Shown here piece by piece: positions 35,144 to 46,516 of a stretch of DNA of 64,000 nt. Position 1 is the first letter of the stretch. Every line of letters begins with the position of its first letter. This DNA comes from Verticillium longisporum (Eukaryota > Ascomycota > Sordariomycetes > Glomerellales > Plectosphaerellaceae): positions 4,526,001 to 4,590,000 of the forward strand of contig JAETXT010000002.1 in NCBI GenBank assembly GCA_019188255.1, in the 5' to 3' direction. The translations under genes and the position numbers were made by a program. A model generated the notes under the pieces. That model searched no databases. It saw nothing but the letters and a program-made list of their open reading frames with translations, and was not told where the DNA came from.

Positions 35144-36771
35144 ATGGACTCACCAATCGTCACCCGCCTCTTTAGGGAACTCTTTCGCCATCCCGCCTGC
35201 CAGTCAAGACAACGATTGTCCGCCCGGCTTCGACCTGCAGCGAACCACATCTGCCGTCAACCGCACCATCACCAGCGACGACAGTATGCCGTCAAGTCCG
35301 GCCTCGGCAAGGGCGAGAAGACAAACGAGAGCAGGTGGCAGCAGAGGACCCAGCTGTTCCCGGCCGACAGGTCCGAGGAGTTTGAGACCTACCCTCTCGT
35401 CACGGCCGAGGATCTGAAGGGGCGCGACGTGAGGCCAAGAAAGGTCAAGATGCTCATGCGAGACTTTGTCGACGGTATGTCCTTTCAAGGCTGTCCTCTG
35501 ACCGAGGTGTGCACCATCTCAAACTGACATTGCTTCCCTCCAGACAGCTTGTACAATCCCAATTACGGCTACTTCTCCAAAAACGCCGTCATCTTCTCCC
35601 CCGGCCAGCCCTTTGACTTCCCCGCCTTCAGCCACGAACCGGCCTTCTACAAGGAGCTGGGTCACCGCTACACCGAGTTCGAGGATGCCCTCGACGACAA
35701 GGAGGGCGTCAAGGACGACCGCCCGCTGTGGCACACGCCGACGGAGCTCTTCCGGCCCTACTACGGCGAGGCCATCGCCCGCTACCTCGTCTCCAACTAC
35801 CGCCTCACCACCTACCCCTACCACGACCTCATCATCTACGAGATGGGCGCCGGCCGCGGCACCCTGATGCTCAACATTCTCGACTACATCCGCGACATGG
35901 ACCCCCAGGTCTACGCCCGCACCAAGTACAAGATTATTGAAATCTCCTCCTCCCTCGCCGCGCTCCAGGGCCAGAACCTGCTGCGCGCCTCGGGCCACGC
36001 CGACAAGGTCGACATCATCAACAAGTCCATCTTCGACTGGGACGAGCGCGTGCCCTCGCCCTGCTTCTTCCTGGCCCTCGAGGTCTTTGACAACTTTGCC
36101 CACGACTGCCTGCGCTACGACCTGCGCACCGAGGAGCCCCTCCAGGCCCGCGTCCTCATCGACGACGACGGCGACTTTTACGAGTTTTACGACACCCGCC
36201 TCGACCCCGTCGCCGCCCGCTTCCTGCGCGTCCGCCACGCCGCCACCGCCGGCCGCTACCCGGCCCCCTACCCGGCGAGCCGCCTCGCGCGCGACCTCCG
36301 CAGCCGCCTGCCCCTGGCCCCCAATCTCTCGGCCCGCGAGTACATACCCACGCGCCTCATGCAGTACCTCGACGTCCTCGAAAAGTACTTTCCCGCCCAC
36401 CGCCTGCTGACGAGCGACTTCCACGCCCTGCCCGACGCCATCGAGGGTCTCAACGCGCCCGTCGTCCAGACGCGCTTCGAGCGCCGCACCGTGCCCGTGA
36501 CGACCCCTCTCGTGCGTTGTCTCCTCCCCTTCTTCCTTCTTCTTCGAGCTAACGGCCGCAGGTCCACCAGGGCTACTTCGACATCATGTTTCCCACCGAC
36601 TTTAACATCGTCGAGGCCATGTACCAGGTCATCACGGGCAAGCTCACGCGCGTCTCGTCCCACGGCGACTTTATGCGCCGCTGGGCCTACCTCGAGGACA
36701 CGGAGACGCGCAGCGGCGAGAACCCCCTGCTGAGCTACTACCAGAACGCCAGCGTCATGGTGACCGTATAG
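35144..36771 (+). CDS. NDUFAF7: Mitochondrial SAM-dependent methyltransferase, NDUFAF7/MidA family
   Basis: Exons 35144-35474, 35544-36511 and 36562-36771 give 502 residues in frame. NDUFAF7 methylates an arginine of a 49-kDa-type complex I subunit during assembly in the mitochondrial matrix; fungal members of the DUF185/MidA family are longer. The N-terminus is rich in Arg and His with no acids after residue 2 to about 12 (MDSPIVTRLFRELFRHPACQ), like a presequence. The family signature SLYNPNYGYFSKNAVIF spans the first intron. The SAM-binding loop is IYEMGAGRGTLMLN, followed by YKIIEISSSLAALQ and FFLALEVFDNFAHD. The C-terminus has GYFDIMFPTDFNIVEAMYQ. All splice joins keep the frame and no lesion is seen. 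It shares a divergent promoter with the cysteine synthase-like gene, another likely mitochondrial protein. Confidence 0.88.
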
Positions 36772-37070
36772 GGGCAGCAGCAGTCCTGGTCTTTTTTTGA
36801 AGAAGCATAGAACAAGAGTCAGAGGAGTGCTTCGAGTCAGGTAGATACCCGCGCTGTACGACCAGGGGCGTTGAAGACGATGTAAAATAGGAGGTGAACC
36901 TTCGACGGCATCCATCACCGCGTAGAATATGTATCACCAGCCATTCATGTATCACGCATTGTCCAAAAAACACACACATTCATCTTGCCATTTTTGAGTT
37001 CGGAATGATACATGCCCCTTACTTCCTACTCATTTCATCCGCCTCCACACAGGGGTATGACGCTGTCGAC

Positions 37071-40000
37071 CTACAGCTTCAGCTTCTCCTCCAGCCACTT
37101 CGTCGCAGCCTTGACGCCGTCGTCCGTGGCCTCGGGCTTCGTGCCCTGGCCCTGGCGCGTGGGCTCCTTGCCGCCCGACTTGCCGCCGACGACCTCGCTG
37201 ACGGTCGAGGCCCACGCCTCGGCGGTGACGCCCTTGGACGCTAGATGCTGCGGATATGTGTCAGTTTTCATGCTCAAATGCCTTATCTTGGGGTCTGCAA
37301 ACATACCGTGCCCACGTAGACACCGTGCACCACGGCGTTCTCCTCCTTGCCGCCGCCAAACAGGTACACGGAACGCTCCTTGTCCTTGGTCAAGTAGTGC
37401 TTGATCGTCTCGGTGAGCGCCTTCGTGTTGGCCGAGATGGGAAGCTGGCCGACGTAGGCCTTGGCGTCAGGGTTCGCGGTAAAGTACTTCTGGACAGTGT
37501 CCAGCGCCGTCTTGGCCTCGGCCTTTTGGCGCTTCTTCTGCTCGTCCGTGATGGCCTTGACCATCTTGTCAAGCTTCTTCTTGAGCTCGTCCTTGGTCAG
37601 CGTCGAGATGGTCGCCTTGCTTAGCGCCTGCTGCACCTTCTTGACCTCCTTCTCCTTCTCAGGGCTGTAGGGGAGGGCCTCGACAATGTCGAGCTGCCTG
37701 GACAGCTCGGTAGCCTCGCGCTGGACCTGGTGCGCGGCATCGCCGGTGTAGGCGATGATGCGGCGGATGCCCTTGGCGATACCGCTCTCCTCAACAATGA
37801 CGAGGTCCTTGATGTGGCCCGTCTGCTCGACGTGGGTGCCACCGCAGAACTCGACGCTGATATTGCGCCACTCGGGCTTCTTGGGGTTCTCGAGAAGGTC
37901 CTTGACGGGCACGCCAACAGACACGACGCGGACGGGGTTGGGGTAGGTCTCGCCAAAGACGGCGCGAAGGGTCTCGATCTCGCGCGCCTTCTCCAGCTCG
38001 ACATCCTCGGCGTAGACCTTCTGGTTCTTGCGGATGTACTCGTTGGAGAGCTCCTCAATCTTCTTGAGTTCCGGGATCTCAACACCCTTCTTGTGCGAGA
38101 AATCGAAGCGAAGCTTGCCGTCGTCGACGAGGGAGCCCTTCTGGTTGACATCTTCGCCCAGCACCTCGCGCAGAGAGTGGTTCAGAATGTGAGTGCCGGT
38201 GTGGTTGTTCCTGATGGGGGATCGGCGCAGCTCGTCGTACTCGCAGATAACCTCGTCTCCGGAAGAAAGAGTGCCGGACTCAATGTAGCCGTGGTGAAGG
38301 ATGTAGCCTCCGTAACCCTGGACGTCGAGAACCTTGAACTCAACAGACTCATCAATGACGAGACGGCCCGTGTCGGCGACCTGGCCACCGGCTTCGGCGT
38401 AAAAGTTGGTCTTGTCGAGAATCACGCTGATGGGGGTGTTCTCGGCGATATCTTTGGTAGACTTGACGAAGCCCTTGCCGTCGAAGATCAGCTGAACCTT
38501 GCCCTTGGAGTCGCCCTTGACATACTTGTCGGTGTCGTTGGTCCTCGCAACCTTGTGCTGCTGCTCCAGCTCAGCGATGCCGTGGACATCCAGCTTGGGG
38601 AAGGTCTCGATCGCAGACTTGACGCTCTTGCTGGCCTCGCGGGCCTTCTCCTGAGCAACCTTGACCTCTTCGTCATCGATCTGGAGGCCGCGCTCCTCAG
38701 CCATGAGCTGGGTGAGGTCCACAGGGAAACCATACTACAGGGGTCAGCGTATTGTGCCTCTGGCTGTTGCGGGACTGACATACCGTATCGTAGAGCTTCC
38801 AGACCTCAGCGCCAGACAGCTTCTTGAGGCCCTTCTTTTCCGCAGCGCCGGCGAACTTCTGGAATTGCGCCTCGCCACGGTCGAGAGTCTTGGCAAAAGC
38901 CTCCTCTTCCTCGTCAAGGATCTGATTGCGTTAGTAACCATTGCCGCAATCCTCTCTGTCATGTTGCTCACCTCCTTGATGTCGTCCTGCTTCTTTACGA
39001 GCTCGGGGAACTGCTGGCCCATCTCATCGATCAGGGTGGGCAGGACGCGAGAGAAGAAGGTTCCGATCTCGGCGTTCAGGTACTTGCGAGCATAACGCGC
39101 ACCTCTCCTGAGCACGCGGCGGACGACGTAACCTCGGCCCTCGTTGTTAGGAACGGCACCATCAGCGATGGCGAAACCGAGCATTCGGATGTGATCCGCG
39201 CACGCTCTGTGAACTCATCAGTATACTGAGGCAAATCATCGCGCGATCTGAGCCATACCTGTAGGCGGTGTCGATGGTCTCCGGGTCCTCGGCACCGTAC
39301 TTGTCGGTGTAGGGCCTTGTGCCGGTAACCTCCTGAATCTTCTTGAAGTATGGGCTCCAGATATCGGTGGCATAGTTGGAAGAGACATCCTGCAGAGCGG
39401 CAACAAGACGCTCGAACCCCATGCCGGTATCGACGTGTTGGGCGGGGAGAGGGGTCAGGGACTGGTCGGCTCTGCGGTCGTAGGCCATCCAAACGTTGTT
39501 CCAGAGCTGGCAGTCGGGTTAGTGAAGCTCTTCAGCAGCGGTAGGCGCTTCCGTGGGCAGAAATACGCACCTCAACGACCATGGGGTCGTCCTTGTTGAC
39601 AAGGTGGGCGGCATCACGGCCGCCGATCTTGTCGTAGTGCAGCTCAGAGCAGGGACCGCATGGGCCGGTATCACCCATGGACCACCAGTTGTCTGCTTTT
39701 GAGCCGGGCAGGATGTGAGACTCTGGCACACCGACGGACTTCCACAGCTCCTTCGACTCCAGATCGGGCTCGAGTCCTTGTGCGGGGTCGCCCTCGAAGT
39801 ATGTCACGTATAGTCGGTCCTTCTCGAGGCCCAGGGTCTCGGTCATGAACTCCCAGCTGTACTTGATGGCGTCCTTCTTGAAGTAGTCCTGCGGCTGTTA
39901 GCGAAGGGTTTGCAGGGTTCGACAAAGCACAACGTACACCGAACGACCAGTTGCCCAACATCTCGAAGAAAGAGCTGGCACAAAAGTTAGTCGGAATTCA

Positions 40001-40436
40001 GCAAGGGGGTTGTGGTGCGAGCTGCGCGGTGTCTCACTGGTGGTAGCTGTCGTGGCCGACATCTATCCTAGTTAGCTTCATATCGACCCGTCGCAAGAAA
40101 ATGGATGACCTACCCTCAAGATCACTGGCCTTGCCACCCGCACGAATAACTACACCACACAGTCAGCTCCGTTGTCCTGTTTGGGACGGTTGTGCAAGAC
40201 GACATGCCCTTCTGCGTATCGGTGGCGCGCTTCAGGCCGTACATGGGATCGGACTGGGCGATGGTGCCGAGGAAGATGGACTTGAACTGGTTCATGCCGG
40301 CATTGGTGAACAGCAGGGTCGGGTCGTTGTGGGGGACAACCGACGAGGAGGGGACGACGGTGTGGCCCCTCTCCTCGAAGAACTTGATGAAGGTCTCGCG
40401 GACCTTGGCCGCGGGCCACTTCTGCTCCTCGGCCAT
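37071..40436 (-). CDS. ALA1: Alanyl-tRNA synthetase
   Basis: Charges tRNA-Ala. Ten exons on the minus strand: 40436-40208, 40149-40114, 40062-40038, 39974-39938, 39888-39571, 39506-39259, 39206-38972, 38921-38784, 38734-37307 and 37247-37071, giving 956 residues without any lesion. The class II core has [47 protein letters not shown] and [15 protein letters not shown]. The editing domain has the metal-binding motifs [14 protein letters not shown] and [10 protein letters not shown]. The C-Ala domain follows with Lys-rich helices. The intron at 40150-40207 has a GC donor (GCATGT) and TAG acceptor; only this gives QK-V-IRAGGK in frame. The other eight introns are GT-AG, 49-64 nt. The start chosen is MAEEQKW; the upstream frame stays open (see separate entry). 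Confidence 0.95.
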
Positions 40437-40844
40437 GGCGATGGTGGGGTAGTTGCTGGCGGCGCGGGCGCGGGAGGAGGAGGAGTGCAACTGGCGGATG
40501 TGGGAGGACAATTGCCTGGTCGCGATGATGCGGTTCGTCTTGTGACAGTCGCCGGGAACTCGGGTATCGGAATGGGTGGCGGGACTTGTCGTGGTGAAGT
40601 TGACAGGACGACGACTGTCGTGGTGGCGGGGTGAAAGAGCGGGAGGGGGCTTTGGAGGGGTCGCGCCGGGGCACAGGCACAGGCGTGGGCTGGGGCCGGT
40701 AGCGTAGAAACTTCTACAAGGAGCGCGATGAGTCAAAGCTGGTACAAAAGCTGAGCTCCTGCTGCTGCCGCCGCCGACGCAGGTGCTTGTTGTGCTTGTG
40801 CAGTAGCGATTGCCGCGCCCGCGCCATCCCCACACCGCCTTCAT
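40437..40844 (-). other. In-frame N-terminal extension of AlaRS, possible mitochondrial presequence
   Basis: The AlaRS frame has no stop for 136 codons upstream of MAEEQKW and opens with an ATG at 40844. The part nearest the core is rich in Arg, Ser and Ala with few acids ([19 protein letters not shown], then [17 protein letters not shown]), like a matrix signal. In yeast, one ALA1 gene makes cytosolic and mitochondrial enzymes through an upstream non-AUG start. The same could happen here; this is inference. Confidence 0.5.
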
Positions 40845-40870
40845 CTGCCAATCCTCGACAGGCCTCTACA

Positions 40871-40996
40871 GTGCCTCTTTCAGCGAGCCTCTTTCAGCGT
40901 GCCTCTTTCAGCGAGCCTCTTTCAGCGTGCCTCTTTCAGCGGCCTCTTTCTGAGTGCCTCTTTCAGCGGCCTCTTTCTGAGTGCCTCTTGCAGCGA
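40871..40996. repeat. Tandem repeat of 14-15-bp GTGCCTCTTTCAGCG-like units
   Basis: About eight imperfect units (GCCTCTTTCAGCGWG and a GGCCTCTTTCTGAGT variant) in tandem. It lies in the 883-bp divergent promoter between AlaRS and the next gene, so it may sit in a 5' leader. Confidence 0.85.
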
Positions 40997-41319
40997 GTCC
41001 TTATCGTCACAAGCCGCCTGTACCCTCGTGCGACCGACCGAGCGACCGACAAGAACCGCTTCTCGATTCGAATCGTGCCCACCGTGTCGCTTCAATCAAT
41101 CAATCAACGCGCGCACACGCCTCGGTCGAATGCATCAAAAGCACCGCTTCGTTATCCGTATCCCCTCTCGGTCGTCTTCTCGGATTGGTGTCTTTTGCTC
41201 GTCGCCCCCCTCCAGGACAGGTTTCGTTCGCCGCGTCTTGATTGTGCTGGTGTCGAAGGGAAGTGGGCGAGCCCCCTAGAGCCACGACACTCTCTCAATC
41301 TGTCCCCTGAGGCACCAAA

Positions 41320-42124
41320 ATGTTGCTGCACGGAGCGCAATCTCCGCCGCCAGCACCCGTTACCCACCACCAGCCCGACCTGTCCACGCGACCACGGCGC
41401 AAGAGGAAAGCCGAGACGCAAGACAACGAGCGCCTCTCGAAGCGATTAAGTCTGCTCAATCTGGGTATGCATCCCTTTCCTCCGAATGCACCACAGGCAT
41501 CTGCTGACGTGTGCCCCCCCCCAAGAACAAAATGGCCAGAAGCTCTACGTCCCCGTTGAAACACCCAATGCCACAGCCCTCCCCGCTTCCGCCCTGACCC
41601 CGGCAGCGCGGGCGGCGGCGGCTGCAGCTTCGCCTGCCAATGACGACGACATGCACCTCGACGACACGAAACACAAGGTCTACATCTACTCCCTCGACGA
41701 CGAGCTGTCCTCCTCCGACTCGGACCCCGACGACGGCAGGCTCGTCTTCCTGCCCGACATTGAGCGCCACCTGCGCGCCGCCCGCCTCGTCGATCCCGGC
41801 GCCGCCCCGCTCGTCTCCGTGCCGCGCCCCATCCCGCCCGCCCCCGACGGCTCCCTCGCCGGCATGCAGGTCGTCCTCTACCAGGACCCGGCGTCGCTGA
41901 CCGTGCCGACCGAGAAGGACAGCGTGCGCAAGGCCATTATCGAGTCGCGCGCCCGCACCCGCGCCCGCCAGCGCCTCGAGAGGGACGGCTCCGGCGACGT
42001 CGTCGAGATGCCGCCACGGCTCGACCCCAGCGTCGTGCAGGGCCTGATGGCGGCGCAAGGCACGGGGGTCGACGCGATGGCGACGGGGCACGACGACGAT
42101 GCGGACGCCATGGAGCTGGACTGA
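41320..42124 (+). CDS. Conserved acidic protein of unknown function
   Basis: Exons 41320-41464 and 41526-42124 give 247 residues; the 61-nt intron joins LSLLNL to EQNGQKLYVPVE in phase. A basic stretch (RPRRKRKAE) near the N-terminus could be a nuclear localisation signal. The core has KHKVYIYSLDDELSSSDSD and RLVFLPDIERHLR, then a proline-rich patch and a helical region (KDSVRKAIIESRARTRARQR). The C-terminus is acidic (HDDDADAMELD). I recall similar hypothetical proteins from ascomycetes but cannot name a function. The codon bias fits its neighbours and the frame is intact. Confidence 0.75.
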
Positions 42125-42513
42125 GCGTGGCGCAATATGCATGGCGGAGAGCAGCAACGATATATCATGTACAAAAACAACTTTTTCACCACCACGAGAG
42201 CATGAGAAGGAACACGATGACGGCGCATGGGGCGCCAATGACGGCACATGGGAGGCGTTTCTTGGTTCAGGGTTTCTTTTTTTTTTCCATTCCAAGACTT
42301 TCTAGCTATGTAGTAGTAGTACGGCAGCGAAAATACACTACCATTCAGCACATCGTCATATCACACACAGTCCTTCCAGAGAAAGGAAACAAAAGGACAA
42401 AACAGTAAGCAACGCTTGCGACAGGAGTTGACTTGAGTGCAACTTGACCCGAAATTCCACCCTTCATCTTCATCATGTCATCCCATCACCTGATCTCAAC
42501 CCCGCCCATCTCT
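42125..42513. other. Convergent 3' region
   Basis: 389 bp with poly-T (42268-42284). No gene. Confidence 0.6.
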
Positions 42514-43252
42514 TCACGCCTGCGGCCTGTCGAGAAACGGATTCGTGTTCCCCGTGGTATTCGTCGCGACGCCCGTCTGCTGCTGCTGCTGCGGTGGAGG
42601 CGGCCCAGCGGGCGGCGCATAGCTCTCACGCCCATATGTCTGCGACGGGTCGACCTTGCTGCCGCCCTCGGGCGGGACATACATGGGCGGCCTCGCCGAG
42701 GAGGGGTCGTACATGGGCGGCGGCGGCGGCATGTTCTGCATGCCGTAGCCGCCCTGGCCCTGGCCCTGCGCGTAGGCTTCGCCGTAGCCGGGGCGGTAGG
42801 TGGCGTAGTAGGCCTGCTGCTGGTGGGGGCGTCCGTAGCGGGGGTCGACCTGGGCGAGGACGGCGCGGCGGACCATCCAGCGGTGGTAGGCGAGGGGCAG
42901 GAGGCCCTTCTTGAGGCGGCGCTTGGCGTGGAGGTAGCCGCCGATGAGGTAGCCCATGAGGAGGAGGAAGAAGGCGAGGAAGAGCGACCACTTCACGATG
43001 CGGCCCTCCTGTAGACGTGGTTAGCGGGAGCTAGTGAAGGTATGAAAGGCAGGCATGAAAGGCAGGCATGGAGTCACGGCGTCGACGTACTCGGCTGTAC
43101 CACCAGTGGTAGTAGTCATCGTCGTCTCTGTCAAAGCTGGGCGGTAGGTCTTCGTTGACGGTCTGCCGGGCCTGCAGGGCTGCTGCCGCGAAGAGGTGCA
43201 TCTTCGCCAGGGCTCGTGACGATGTGTCGATGGGATCGGATGCGAATGACAC
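42514..43252 (-). CDS. RCR-type membrane protein (chitin deposition / Congo red resistance)
   Basis: Exons 43252-43091 and 43008-42514 give 218 residues from MSFASDP, or 201 from the in-frame ATG at 43201 (MHLFAAAALQARQ). The region before the splice ends in DDYYHWWYSR, the join gives EGRIVKWSLFLAFFLLLMGY, a single transmembrane helix with charged residues after it (HAKRRLKKG). The tail is Pro/Gln/Tyr-rich and has two PPxY motifs (PPMY), which in yeast Rcr1/Rcr2 recruit the Rsp5 ubiquitin ligase. Rcr proteins affect chitin deposition and sorting of plasma-membrane transporters. The family is called from layout and motifs. The start is the main doubt. Confidence 0.78.
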
Positions 43253-44467
43253 GAGCTGTTCTCAGTTGGCGAACGCGGCTGAGAAAAGGGTGGCGCTGTT
43301 GGCCAGCGTCGTACAGCTGCGTATAGGGGGAGCTCTGGCAGCCCGGTTTGTGGCTGAATCGGGGAGTGCGGATGAGATCTGAGGTCAGGAAGGTATAGGA
43401 CCGATAGAGGATGGGCGTATAGCAGTAGGTTTAAAGGGTTGTTTAAAGGATCGATGTTTCGGAGGTGGAAGACGAGAGGCAGCCCACAGGCAAAGGGTGC
43501 ACGATGGGAAGGGGAAGGCAAAGTCCAAGGTATGAGAGTTTGGGGGCAGGAAAGGATAGCCTTGGTCGTTGGATGACCAAGCGCGCGTGTTTGGGGGTCG
43601 CTGTTACAGCTCGTCAGTGGCTTCCAAAAGGCTTGCGTGGCGGGGTGAGGAATGCCGTGACAGGGTTGCGGCAAGACGTGTTTCATTTGCTGGGGGCCCA
43701 GCGACCCGAGGGGCCGCGAAGGCTGTAGAAGACCGTCCTCATCCGATTCGGTCGCGCTCGGCCACGACTCCGTGGCCAGGCAACGTCTACTTGGCGCTTG
43801 GCCCTCTTTGCAACCCGTCCATCTCGTCTTTCATCAGCCATCGAGTCAGCCACTACGACAAGGTGGCCGCCCAGCTTGGCAATCCATAATCATTGCGCAT
43901 TGTAAATACTCAAGCTGCCTTGTACAGGGATTTGATTGTCTACAGCGTCACCAAATATCAAGCGAAACAAAAACGCCTAAAGCCGTCCCGCCTGCCGCAT
44001 CGCCCAGGGTTGCCCAAGTGTTCCTCACAAAACTGCGGCAGATCATCATGCCGTGTCGTTCATACATCCTTGTGCCCACATCATCCGTCCTCTTGGCACC
44101 GAGCCGACCGAGACCACCCGAACATGTTGGGAGAAAGAGAGAGAAAGGGGGGGAAAGGGGGCAAAATGTCCTGATTATAAGAAGTGAAACCCTCCGCAAA
44201 CGCGTCACACGATGCATCGCTTTGCCATGCAGTACGGAATTCAAAAGGGTTGACATGCAGCAACCCACATCAAGTTGGGCTGCCGAAGCTTTTCATCCAT
44301 CGGAAAGACCACGCTAACGCCGTCTCTGCTGATGAAAAGAAGAAAGAATGAGATTTGGTATCATGGAACCAGAAAATACGCCAGAAGCAGCAAATGAGGA
44401 TATGATGTTTCCCAAACGCGGCGTTGAATGGCTCGAAAAGAAAGAGGAAGATTGATCATATGTCCAC
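43253..44467. other. Intergenic, RCR promoter / rlmA 3' region
   Basis: 1.2 kb between two minus-strand genes. A G-rich stretch at 44146-44160. No gene I would support. Confidence 0.5.
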
Positions 44468-46516
44468 TTAGGACTCGACTTTGGGGCGTTTTGCGTCCCC
44501 GCCCGTGTCTGCGCTTTCGCCGCTGCCGAACTCAGGCGTTTTGCGCTTTGCGATCGGCGGGTTGTCCTCTCGCAGGAAACTGGGACCCTGTCCCACCACG
44601 GGAGTCGCAAAGTTTAGTGGACTCGGCAACGTGTTGCTGTCGTTGCCGCCGCGCTGATACCAGTACGTGTCGAAGCTGCTTGGGCTGGGCAAGAACTCGT
44701 TGTTGAGGAACCGGGACGGGAGGGCGGAGACCGGTGTGTCAATGTTCATGTTGTTGTTTTGCTGCGGCGCCGGTCGCGCGAACGGATTCGGCGGGCCTGT
44801 TGCACCCGCGGAGAGCAAGGCCGATGCAGAAGGGGAAGGCGGTGGAAGGACCATGTTGGAGGCCTGGCCTTCCGGCCGCCGGGCCGCTTGTGTCGCGGCA
44901 GGATCAGCTTGCGTCCGTGGCGACTGCGTCTCGGAAGCACCAGTGGCAGTCTGTTGCTCGTCAGACGGTTCGTCGGGGATTTCGACTCGAAGGCGAGGCC
45001 GCGCCCCTCCACCGCCGCCAACACTGCCAAGCTTCATGCTGTTGGATCGCGATGGAGGCGTAAAAGTGGTTTCGGGAATAGCCGCAATGGACACATTACG
45101 TCCCTTGCCCGATCCTTGGAAATCGGATTGTTGAGGGAGCGGAGGCGAGCTGGTGTGGCCGTTCGTCCTCGAAACCGCGCCAACGTCTACCGACTGAGAC
45201 CGGTTGACACTTTCAATCTTGACGCCGGCGTCCGACTTGGAGGCCGACGAATCCGCTGCAGCGAAAGAAGCAAGATGCTGTGACAGGATAGACCGGTTTT
45301 CGTCAATCGGAGTGAAGATGCTGTGTTGCTTGCGCTGCGGCATCTTTTTGATGGCATAGTCTGTGTTCAGCAGCGGGGCGCGCGGCTTGTCCCTAGATTC
45401 CTGCTTTACAGGCTCCGTCGGTGCGAGCATGGCGCCTTCTTGATGATGCTGCGGTTCAAGTTGCTGTGGTTGCGGCGGGGGCGGTGACACGTGAGCAGAC
45501 TGCTGGTGCTGCTGTGGCAGCTGCTGCGCGTGTGGTTGCGGAGGTGAAGGCGAGATCCGTGAGACTTGAGGCCCTTGCGGGTTCTGCGGGTACGCTGGCG
45601 GCATCGAGGCTCGCCGCTGGTCCTCTAGGTATTGCATATGTTGTTGCTGCTGCTGTTGCTGCTGTTGCTGCTGTTGCTGCTGTTGCTGTTGATGCTGCTG
45701 ATGTGGCTGCTGGTGGTTTGGAGGATAGGCCGGGTACTGAGGACCTTGCTGAGGCATGCCGTGCTGCTGCATGTTCTGTTGGTTCTGCGGAGTGTAGATG
45801 GCGGGATTGGGCATAAAGGCATAGCCGTTGACAGGCTGTTGTTGAGGGGGAGGTGGTGGTTGCTGCTGCTGTCCTATCCGGCGAATGTCTTGTCTGGAGG
45901 CAGGGCGAGATCCCATCTGGGGTTGGGGTGTGTGGCTGCGAGGTCCGGGCTGGCCAGGGTGTTGCTGAAAGTGCATGCCGTTGATGGGCGGTGAGGCCGA
46001 AGGCTCGTGATGCCCCATATGGGGGAAGCCCGGCTGGCCTTGGAAGTGCGGCGGCAGCATCTGAGGCTCCATGGACTCGCGGATCGGCGGGGTGCCGTTA
46101 TCGTCCTCCTCTTCCTCCTCGTCGTTGCCGCCGTTGAAGTCTGAAGGCCCCTTGTGCTCGGTTGGTCCGCCATGCTGGGTAGCTGTCAGTGAAGTGGTCT
46201 TGGACGTCGATCATCGGGAGAAAACTCACATATGTGTAACGGGTGATCATCTCGCGCATGTCAGTCGACGAGTACTCGTACAGCTTCTTGTTGTTGCCAA
46301 AGATGAAGACAGCAACGTCGACGGAGCAAAGAACGGAAAGCTCGTGCGCCTTCTTGAACAGGCCACCCTTTCGCTTCAGAAAGGTGCTATCTCGCGCGCG
46401 CGCGCGCACACAGTCAGCTATCGAGGGTCGCATGGCGAATTTTCCGGGGAGGGGACATACACAGAGCGGTTGCGGTCATCCTTGATGGCCTTGATCTCAA
46501 TCTTCCTTCGACCCAT
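44468..46516 (-). CDS. rlmA: MADS-box transcription factor RlmA/Rlm1-like
   Basis: Exons on the minus strand are 46516-46461, 46386-46230 and 46174-44468, giving 639 residues in frame. The MADS domain is [59 protein letters not shown]. The intron splits it exactly between V and T. After RYTY the third exon starts at [16 protein letters not shown], then a long low-complexity Gln/Pro region with a 17-Gln tract, an Ala/Ser/Pro region, and a C-terminus rich in short conserved islands ([30 protein letters not shown]). Rlm1/RlmA acts downstream of the cell-integrity MAP kinase and drives cell-wall genes. The family is MEF2/SRF-type. No lesion is seen. Confidence 0.9.
45641..45691 (-). repeat. Poly-glutamine tract of RlmA
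   Basis: 17 consecutive Gln codons, mixed CAG and CAA. The mixture suggests the tract is not a recent pure expansion. It lies in the disordered part of RlmA. Confidence 0.95.

Noticed and set aside
35519..36424. 301-codon minus-strand ORF over the NDUFAF7 gene
   Set aside because: Shadow of a well-supported, motif-rich coding sequence.
46387..46460. CG-dinucleotide run (about 46392-46408) as a frame problem in rlmA
   Set aside because: It lies inside the first intron, whose ends splice the MADS domain perfectly.
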